From Planctomycetaceae bacterium (lineage in GTDB: Bacteria > Planctomycetota > Planctomycetia > Pirellulales > Pirellulaceae), in contig DMPQ01000019.1 of the NCBI GenBank assembly GCA_003455945.1, forward strand, positions 179 to 5,729: 5,551 bases of DNA, written 5' to 3'. Under the pieces are notes generated by a model. It was not told the origin of the DNA, searched no databases, and saw only the letters and a list, made by a program, of their open reading frames with translations. Positions 1 to 4,513 of this stretch are shown here, piece by piece. Each line of letters begins with the position of its first letter. Within the stretch, counting starts at the first letter, position 1. The position numbers and the translations under genes were made by a program.

Positions 1-1
1 T

Positions 2-1204
2 CTGATCTCGCACATGCTTTCGGGCGTCAAGGCGCAGGTGGCGATCAAGCTCTACGGCGACGATCTGGATCAGCTCAGGCGTCGCGCCGAAGCGATGAAG
101 TCGGCGATCGCCGACGTGCCGGGGATCCGCGACCTGCAGGTCGAACAGCAGACGAATATCCCGCAGCTGCGGATCGAGGCGGATGGTTATCGGCTGGAGC
201 AGTTCGGTCTGCGCCGGTGGGACGTCAACGAGTTCGTCCGAACGGCGATGCAGGGCGAGGTGGTCTCCGAGGTGCTCGACGGCCAGCGGACCTTCGACCT
301 GCTGGTCAAGCTGGATGACCGTTATCGCGAGAATCGCGACTCGCTGCGGCGACTGGCGATCGAACTCCCCGACGGCGGATCGACCAAGCTCGAGGATGTC
401 GCGCGGATCTACGACAGCTCCGGACCGAACGTGATCAGTCGCGAACAGGTGCGCCGCCGCATCGTGCTGCAGTGCAACGTTTCGGGGCGCGGGCTGGTCG
501 ACGTGGTCGCCGAGATTCGCGAACGCCTCGGTCCTCTCGAACGCGACCTGCCGACCGGATGGTTCGTCGAGTACGGCGGCCAGTTCGAAAGTCAGCAGTC
601 GGCGTCGCGAATGATCGCCGTCCTGTTCGTCGTCAGCCTGATCGGGATGTTCCTGATCCTGTTCACGATGTTCCGCTCCGCGAACCTGGCACTGCAGGTG
701 ATGATCGCGCTCCCGATGGCGTTCATCGGATCGGTCGCGGCGCTCTGGCTGACCGGCCAGACGCTGACGATCGCCAGCATGGTCGGGTTCATCTCGCTGT
801 GCGGGATCGCCAGTCGGAACGGGATCCTGCTGATCAACCACTATCTGCACCTGGTGCAGCATGAGGGAGAAGGCTGGACCGACGCGATGATCCTGCGCGC
901 CGGCAAGGACCGACTCGCTCCGGTCCTGATGACCGCGCTGACGTCGGGAATCGGTCTCGTTCCGCTCGCGATGGCGGCAGGCGAACCCGGCAAGGAGATC
1001 CTCTATCCGGTCGCGACGGTGATCATCGGCGGACTGCTGTCGAGCACGGCGCTCGAGTTTCTGGTCCGTCCGGCGCTCTTCCGAACGATCGGTTTCGCTG
1101 CGGCAGCGCGAGCGATCGCTTCTCACGACGAGGAGCATGCGCTGGGCGATCGATCGCAGAACGCGCAAGCGAACGAGACGATCGAGGGTGTCGGAAAAGC
1201 ATGA
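2..1204 (+). CDS. Heavy-metal RND efflux pump, CusA/CzcA family, C-terminal part (5' truncated)
   Basis: This is the inner-membrane proton-driven pump of a tripartite metal exporter, which would work with a periplasmic adaptor (CzcB/CusB type) and an outer-membrane channel. The reading frame is open to the left edge (L-I-S-H precedes the Met at 14), so the N-terminal half is outside the window; about 400 residues are visible. Counting from the Met at 14, residues 1-195 are the second periplasmic loop (porter and docking subdomains), starting with the typical 'MLSGVKAQVAIKLYGDDL'. Five membrane helices, the TM8-TM12 set, lie at about 199-220, 226-248, 252-277, 300-323 and 330-356. TM10 carries 'GIASRNGILLINHY', a hallmark of heavy-metal RND pumps. 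A polar tail of about 40 residues ends the protein. The TM4 acidic proton-relay residues are outside the window, so the metal (Cu/Ag versus Zn/Co/Cd) cannot be assigned. The family call is firm. Confidence 0.95.
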   Translation: MISHMLSGVKAQVAIKLYGDDLDQLRRRAEAMKSAIADVPGIRDLQVEQQTNIPQLRIEADGYRLEQFGLRRWDVNEFVRTAMQGEVVSEVLDGQRTFDLLVKLDDRYRENRDSLRRLAIELPDGGSTKLEDVARIYDSSGPNVISREQVRRRIVLQCNVSGRGLVDVVAEIRERLGPLERDLPTGWFVEYGGQFESQQSASRMIAVLFVVSLIGMFLILFTMFRSANLALQVMIALPMAFIGSVAALWLTGQTLTIASMVGFISLCGIASRNGILLINHYLHLVQHEGEGWTDAMILRAGKDRLAPVLMTALTSGIGLVPLAMAAGEPGKEILYPVATVIIGGLLSSTALEFLVRPALFRTIGFAAAARAIASHDEEHALGDRSQNAQANETIEGVGKA

Positions 1205-1249
1205 GGCGTTCGAGCGGAACCTTGGGAAGAACTTCATGACTCCTGCGAG

Positions 1250-1268
1250 CGACGCGAAGGTCGCGTCG
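1250..1268 (+). other. Hairpin between the RND pump and lipoprotein genes
   Basis: There is a perfect 8-bp inverted repeat, CGACGCGA (1250-1257) and TCGCGTCG (1261-1268), with a 3-nt loop AGG. No T-run follows, so it is not a classical intrinsic terminator. It lies in the 105-bp gap between the pump stop codon and the lipoprotein start, and could stabilise the pump mRNA 3' end or modulate read-through. In GC-rich DNA a stem of this size can occur by chance. Confidence 0.35.
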
Positions 1269-1295
1269 GACGACTCGGGGAGCGGTCGAAACTAC

Positions 1296-1304
1296 GGAAG
1301 GGAA
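1296..1304 (+). promoter_or_regulatory. Ribosome binding site of the His-rich lipoprotein gene
   Basis: The purine run GGAAGGGAA lies 5 nt upstream of the ATG at 1310. It is the best Shine-Dalgarno-like sequence in the window and fixes the start of the lipoprotein gene. Confidence 0.6.
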
Positions 1305-1309
1305 CGAGC

Positions 1310-1843
1310 ATGTCATTCGGAAGGAACTCGCTCGCCGTGTCGGCGATCCTGTTGTCGACGTTCGGCATCGGATGCGATGGCGGGGCGGACGGTGGTGCGA
1401 AGGGGAACGGTGCGGACGCGGCTCATGCCGGAGAGTCGGAAGGAGACGCTCATCCGACGGCAGGACCGCGCGGCGGCGAGCTGATCGAACTCGGCGCCGA
1501 GGATTACCACGCCGAACTGCTCCATGGAGGAGCGGACGGAAAGATCACGGTCCACCTGCTCGACTCGACCGGTAAACAGTCGGTGGCGACGGAGGCGACC
1601 GAACTGACCATCAATCTGAAGCACGACGGCAGCGCCGAGCAGTTTCGGTTGAAGGCGTTCCCGGAACCGAACGATCCGGTCGGAAAGGCCTCCCGTTTCG
1701 TGTCCGATACGGCGGAACTCGCCGCCGAGATGGAACACGAAGGGGCCGAGATCCAGCTGGTCGTGACGATCGACGGCAAACCGTACCGCGGCGTGCTGGA
1801 TCATCACCACGACGACGGCGAACATTCGGGACACTCGCACTGA
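1310..1843 (+). CDS. His-rich lipoprotein linked to metal RND efflux
   Basis: The protein has 177 aa. Residues 1-22 look like a lipoprotein signal: a basic start, a hydrophobic stretch (LAVSAILLSTFGI) and Cys22 in 'FGIGC', a poor match to the lipobox. A Gly/Ala/Asp/His-rich linker (23-48) follows. A folded domain from about 49 to 163 opens with 'GPRGGELIELGAEDYHAEL' and contains 'VHLLDSTGKQ', 'LTINLKHDG' and 'EGAEIQLVVTIDGKPYRG'. The opening resembles a short domain found at the N-terminus of some RND adaptor proteins and in stand-alone planctomycete lipoproteins (from memory). The tail, DHHHDDGEHSGHSH, has six His in the last 14 residues and is a likely soft/borderline metal-binding site. 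It lies 105 bp downstream of the pump on the same strand, so a role as an envelope metal sink or chaperone for that exporter is inferred. The start is supported by a strong purine-rich RBS. The gene looks certain; the function is moderately supported. Confidence 0.85.
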   Translation: MSFGRNSLAVSAILLSTFGIGCDGGADGGAKGNGADAAHAGESEGDAHPTAGPRGGELIELGAEDYHAELLHGGADGKITVHLLDSTGKQSVATEATELTINLKHDGSAEQFRLKAFPEPNDPVGKASRFVSDTAELAAEMEHEGAEIQLVVTIDGKPYRGVLDHHHDDGEHSGHSH

Positions 1844-1855
1844 CGGACGCATGCC

Positions 1856-1873
1856 GATCTCGGAGATCTTTTT
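1856..1873 (+). terminator. Weak intrinsic-terminator-like hairpin after the metal-efflux genes
   Basis: GATCT (1856-1860) pairs with AGATC (1864-1868) around a CGG loop, and five T residues follow (1869-1873). It starts 13 nt after the lipoprotein stop codon. The stem is short (5 bp, not especially GC-rich), so efficiency would be modest. A wider 7-bp inverted repeat, TGACGGA (1841-1847) with TCCGTCA (1891-1897), encloses it. The position and T-run suggest the end of the pump-lipoprotein transcript. Confidence 0.45.
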
Positions 1874-1941
1874 GCTTCGGCCTGTCACGCTCCGTCAGCT
1901 CGTCGGTATGGGCTGATGACGCCCGAGCGGCGAAACGCGAA

Positions 1942-1988
1942 GAACGAGGGACTGGGGAGTCGGCCGAACGGTCGGTGGTCCCTCGTTC
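1942..1988 (+). promoter_or_regulatory. Nested stem-loop in the leader of the secreted-protein gene
   Basis: A perfect 11-bp inverted repeat, GAACGAGGGAC (1942-1952) with GTCCCTCGTTC (1978-1988), encloses 25 nt that contain a second small hairpin, CCGA (1964-1967) with TCGG (1972-1975). No T-run follows. It ends 35 nt before the chosen ATG at 2024, so it probably lies in the 5' untranslated leader. It could be an mRNA-stability or attenuation element, or part of a dispersed repeat; there is no known riboswitch class I can match it to. Confidence 0.5.
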
Positions 1989-2023
1989 GCGAACGCCGGC
2001 TCGAGGTGCCTGGAGCCTCGCTC

Positions 2024-2662
2024 ATGTCCCCCACCGCCAAGCTTTTCGGATCGCTCGTCGTCGCCGGCCTCGCCTCGGTCACCTCCACCGCCCACGCCCA
2101 GTCCTACCTGGAGATGGCCGGCGGGATCATTCAGCAGGGGCAGGCCGATCAGGCGGCGTTCATGGACGCCTACTACCGGAGTCTGCAGGCCGAACAGGAG
2201 ATCTACGCTCGCGCGATGGCTGATCCTCAGGTGCGGGCTCGCTATCGGGACTACCGCGCGGCAGGAGGGACCGCGTCGTTGGCCGACTATGCGGTCTACT
2301 GGGTCCGATCGGGGGGAGGCGATCCGGCGACGTTTCGTCGAAACACCAATCGGACGGCCGAGCTGAATGCCCGAGATCGTCGCGCGATCATCGAAACCTC
2401 AGAAACGGTCAGCGAGACGCAGCGGGAGATCGAACGGGCGCGAGGCGAATCGTCGGAGCGTCGCAGTCGGAGCACCGGAGAACTCCTTGCCGGCCATGCG
2501 TCGTACACCGACGGCGACTATGTCTACACGGTGCCGACGACGCTCGGTCGGGGCGAGGTGGCTCGCGATCGTCAGGGGAATCTCTTCACCGTCGACCACA
2601 ACGATCGGTACTACCGCTGGAACGGCTGGGAGTGGGAATCGCTCCGCCATGTCAAGCGTTGA
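2024..2662 (+). CDS. Secreted hypothetical protein, 212 aa
   Basis: I do not recognise this protein. Starting at the ATG at 2024 gives a clean Sec signal peptide: Lys6, a hydrophobic core 'LFGSLVVAGLASVT' and a probable signal peptidase I site after AHA (residue 25), before QSYLEM. A GGAG at 2012-2015 sits 8 nt upstream. The frame is open back to an ATG at 1916, but that start would bury the signal peptide and run through the leader hairpin, so it is rejected. The mature part has a polar, probably helical region (about 36-80, rich in Gln, Ala, Tyr and Arg, including 'DPQVRARYRDYRAAGG'). A second charged helical segment (about 112-150) includes Glu/Arg-rich 'ETQREIERARGESSERRSRS'. The C-terminal 50 residues are Tyr/Trp-rich with 'GNLFTVDHNDRYYRWNGWEW', which may be a small beta fold. 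There is no lipobox, catalytic motif or membrane segment after the signal. It is likely periplasmic or exported. Confidence 0.85.
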   Translation: MSPTAKLFGSLVVAGLASVTSTAHAQSYLEMAGGIIQQGQADQAAFMDAYYRSLQAEQEIYARAMADPQVRARYRDYRAAGGTASLADYAVYWVRSGGGDPATFRRNTNRTAELNARDRRAIIETSETVSETQREIERARGESSERRSRSTGELLAGHASYTDGDYVYTVPTTLGRGEVARDRQGNLFTVDHNDRYYRWNGWEWESLRHVKR

Positions 2663-2663
2663 G

Positions 2664-2689
2664 CGGTCCCGAACGGGTCGACCGGACCG
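2664..2689 (+). other. Stem-loop just after the secreted-protein stop codon
   Basis: CGGTCC (2664-2669) pairs with GGACCG (2684-2689). The 14-nt loop includes the self-complementary GGTCGACC (2676-2683). It begins 1 nt after the stop codon and lacks a T-run, so it may protect the mRNA 3' end rather than terminate transcription. The evidence is the inverted repeat only. Confidence 0.3.
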
Positions 2690-2733
2690 AAGGGGCGATC
2701 GGTTGACGATCGAGCGAACGAGCGGTCAAGTGG

Positions 2734-2775
2734 CGAGGGAGACGCTGCGGTCGAGGACCGAGGCGGACTCCCTCG
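2734..2775 (+). promoter_or_regulatory. Nested hairpin upstream of the hydroxylase gene
   Basis: CGAGGGAG (2734-2741) pairs perfectly with CTCCCTCG (2768-2775). Inside it CGGTC (2748-2752) pairs with GACCG (2756-2760) around a GAG loop. A further palindrome, GCTCGCGAGC (2784-2793), lies between this and the ATG at 2804. The hydroxylase has no clear Shine-Dalgarno sequence, so this structured leader may influence its translation. The downstream stretch 'CCCTCGGTCGCTGCGCTCGC' resembles a short sequence common between genes in high-GC genomes (from memory), so it may be a dispersed repeat instead. Confidence 0.45.
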
Positions 2776-2803
2776 GTCGCTGCGCTCGCGAGCCCCGTTG
2801 CTG

Positions 2804-3613
2804 ATGGATCCGAAGACCGAAATCACGATTCGCTTGGGGCTCTTTGTCGGTGTGCTGCTCGCGATGCTGCTATGGGAGCAGTTCGCCCCGCGGCGACGAC
2901 CGACCGTGCGCCGCGCTCTGCGTCGCGGTCACAACCTGGCGCTCGTCGTTCTGAACACGATCGTGGCGCGGTTGGTGCTGCCGATCTCGGCCGTCGCGGC
3001 TGCCGAGGCCTGCGGAGTCCGCGGCTGGGGGCTGCTCGCTCGGATCGACGCTCCCGCATGGGCCGAGACGTTGACGGCGGTGGTGCTGCTCGACCTGGCG
3101 ATCTATCTGCAGCATGTCGCCTTTCATGCGGTGCCGATCCTCTGGCGATTGCACCGGGTCCATCATGCCGATCTGGACTTCGACGTGACGACCGGCCTGA
3201 GATTCCACACCCTCGAGATCGTGCTGTCGGCACTGATCAAGTTGGCGGCCATCGCGCTGCTCGGCCCATCGCCTCTCGCGGTGATCCTGTTCGAGGTGCT
3301 GCTCAATGCCACCGCGATGTTCAAACACGGAAACGTCAGCCTGCCGAAACGGATCGAGCCGCTGGTGAGAGCACTGATCGTGACGCCCGACATGCACCGG
3401 ATCCATCATTCGATCGAGCGGAGCGAGACGAACAGCAATTACGGCTTCAACCTGTCGTGCTGGGATCGACTGTTTCGGACCTATCGCGCCGAGCCGCAGG
3501 CGGGACAGGATGCGATGACGATCGGCATCGAGTCGTGGCGGAACGAGCAGCAGGTCGAGCGGTTGCCCGGCATGCTCGCTCTGCCGTTCGTCGACCCGCG
3601 CCGCGACGATTGA
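2804..3613 (+). CDS. Fatty acid hydroxylase / sterol desaturase family membrane protein
   Basis: The protein has 269 aa, normal for this family of integral-membrane di-iron oxygenases (ERG3/COG3000 type), which hydroxylate or desaturate lipid substrates. Counted from the ATG at 2804, the three His clusters that bind the two irons are present: HVAFH (104-108), HRVHH (117-121) and HRIHH (198-202). Family-typical extra His residues lie in 'LRFHTLE' (135) and 'FKHGN' (175). The C-terminal family block 'NSNYGFNLSCWDRLFRTYR' is intact. Hydrophobic segments lie at about 7-26, 45-67, 88-103 and 138-170, on both sides of the His-rich cytoplasmic face. An in-frame TTG lies two codons earlier (2798), but ATG is preferred; only a weak GCGAG (2788-2792) precedes it. 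No sterol, hopanoid or carotenoid gene is adjacent, so the substrate is unknown. The family is certain, the substrate is not. Confidence 0.93.
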   Translation: MDPKTEITIRLGLFVGVLLAMLLWEQFAPRRRPTVRRALRRGHNLALVVLNTIVARLVLPISAVAAAEACGVRGWGLLARIDAPAWAETLTAVVLLDLAIYLQHVAFHAVPILWRLHRVHHADLDFDVTTGLRFHTLEIVLSALIKLAAIALLGPSPLAVILFEVLLNATAMFKHGNVSLPKRIEPLVRALIVTPDMHRIHHSIERSETNSNYGFNLSCWDRLFRTYRAEPQAGQDAMTIGIESWRNEQQVERLPGMLALPFVDPRRDD

Positions 3614-3635
3614 CGTCGCACGCGCGAGGTCGCTT

Positions 3636-3715
3636 TCTCTGTGTCCTTCGTGTCCTCTGTGGTTACGACCGTATTTCAGATTTTCTTACCACAGAGGTCA
3701 CGAAGGACACGAAGG
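3636..3715. repeat. Palindromic intergenic repeat, copy 1
   Basis: The left arm (3636-3663) and right arm (3688-3715) are complementary at 24 of 28 positions. They flank a 24-nt AT-richer loop (3664-3687) beginning TACGACCGTATTTC and ending in TTTCTT. The arms are built from 9-nt units of the type GTGTCCTTC / GTGTCCTCT, seen on the other strand as CACAGAGGA / CACGAAGGA. The element starts 22 nt after the hydroxylase stop codon. It has a near-identical inverted partner at 4420-4500. It resembles a REP/MITE-like repeat widespread in planctomycetes and some other phyla (from memory). It could fold in RNA as a long hairpin and terminate or stabilise transcripts. Apart from it, the 196-bp gap 3614-3809 holds nothing I can support. 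Confidence 0.9.
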
Positions 3716-3809
3716 AGATCGGCAGAAAACTCCGCTTCGACGGTCACAGTTCGATGCTTCGGCGGTAGTGGAGAAGGCCAAACGCCTTCTTCGCTTGCCG
3801 GAATCGATC

Positions 3810-4403
3810 ATGGAAATCGTCGGACTGATTTCGTTGACTCTGAAGCTGATCGTCGTGCTGCTGTTCGTGGCGTCGCTGATCCAGCGCCTCGTGAGTCTCG
3901 GAACCCGTCAGGTGGCCGGTCTGCTGACGTTCCCCGTTGCCACGATGGTGGCGACGACCGTTCTGGGAGGGAGTTCCGGGGTCGACGGCGGTTGGGCGCT
4001 CGGTACGTTCGGAGGTCTGCTCGCCGCAGGATTATTGTTGATCACGGGGCTGTCGGTACTACCGACGTCGTCGACCGGTGTCGAGCCGAGTTCGGGGGCG
4101 CCGAAGTCGATTCGGACAGCGCCGCCCGGCTATCTGCCCGCGCTCGTGATCGCCGGAGTCGCGATCGGCCTCATCGGATTCGCCTACGCCCTCTTCGGCG
4201 GATTCTCGGACGGGTGGAGATTGGTCGGCGCGCTGCTGCCGTTCCTGTTCGGATGCGTTGCGATCTTCGTGGTGGTCGGCATCGAGCGGCCGGCGTTCGG
4301 GGTGCTACTGGTGGTCTTGGTCGTGATCGGGACGACCTACGCGGCCAAGCTCTCCTACGACCGTGCGACGACTCCGACGTACGAGATGACCGACGAGCAC
4401 TGA
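3810..4403 (+). CDS. Hypothetical polytopic membrane protein
   Basis: I do not recognise a family. From the ATG at 3810 the protein has 197 aa, with CGGAA (3799-3803) 6 nt upstream as RBS. An in-frame GTG at 3768 would add 14 mostly polar residues (MEKAKRLLRLPESI) but has no well-spaced RBS, so ATG is preferred. Six hydrophobic segments lie at about 4-25, 37-54, 64-84, 109-132, 137-158 and 163-180. A polar loop (about 85-108, Ser/Thr/Pro-rich) separates the first three from the last three, and the acidic C-terminus is YEMTDEH. There are no conserved charged residues inside the helices, nucleotide-binding motifs or metal ligands to suggest a transporter or enzyme class. The gene is enclosed by two inverted copies of the palindromic repeat. 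Base composition and codon use look like its neighbours. Confidence 0.75.
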   Translation: MEIVGLISLTLKLIVVLLFVASLIQRLVSLGTRQVAGLLTFPVATMVATTVLGGSSGVDGGWALGTFGGLLAAGLLLITGLSVLPTSSTGVEPSSGAPKSIRTAPPGYLPALVIAGVAIGLIGFAYALFGGFSDGWRLVGALLPFLFGCVAIFVVVGIERPAFGVLLVVLVVIGTTYAAKLSYDRATTPTYEMTDEH

Positions 4404-4419
4404 CTCGCGCAAGGTCGTA

Positions 4420-4500
4420 CTCTCGGTGTCCTTCGTGACCTCTGTGGTAAGAAAGCCGAAATACGGTCGTAACCACAGAGGACACAGAGGACACCGAGAG
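4420..4500. repeat. Palindromic intergenic repeat, copy 2 (inverted relative to copy 1)
   Basis: The left arm (4420-4448) and right arm (4472-4500) are complementary at 26 of 29 positions, around a 23-nt loop (4449-4471). The reverse complement of the loop, TACGACCGTATTTCGGC followed by TTTCTT, matches the loop of copy 1 almost exactly, so this copy is inverted. It lies 16 nt after the membrane-protein stop codon and 13 nt from the stop of the convergent amidase gene. It could therefore serve as a bidirectional transcript end for both. The 110-bp gap between these genes is essentially all repeat. Confidence 0.9.
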
Positions 4501-4513
4501 AGTTACCGATGCG

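Noticed and set aside
1201..1239. Tiny ORF overlapping the pump stop codon (ATGA)
   Set aside because: It has only 12 codons, no RBS and no sign of conservation that can be judged here.
1313..1888. 191-codon open frame antisense to the lipoprotein
   Set aside because: It has no recognisable domain, and the + strand gene has a signal peptide, RBS and coherent composition.
1916..2023. Upstream ATG extension of the secreted protein by 36 residues
   Set aside because: It would bury a clean signal peptide and translate through the 11-bp stem-loop; the ATG at 2024 has a spaced GGAG.
2703..2731. TTGACG as a -35 promoter element
   Set aside because: No acceptable -10 hexamer lies 16-18 nt downstream.
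2870..3409. 179-codon open frame antisense to the hydroxylase
   Set aside because: Its His/Gln-rich sequence is the reverse reading of the hydroxylase motifs; the + strand has three canonical His clusters.
3641..4438. Open frame on + starting in repeat copy 1 and overlapping the membrane-protein gene
   Set aside because: Its start is translated repeat and the rest is Arg-rich out-of-frame sequence across a better gene.
4171..4494. Open frame on - starting in repeat copy 2
   Set aside because: It encodes the same repeat peptide as copy 1, followed by Arg/Ser-rich low-complexity antisense sequence, with no RBS or domain.
3636..4500. CRISPR-like array from two repeats
   Set aside because: There are only two copies, inverted to each other and separated by a gene; there are no regular spacers and no cas genes.
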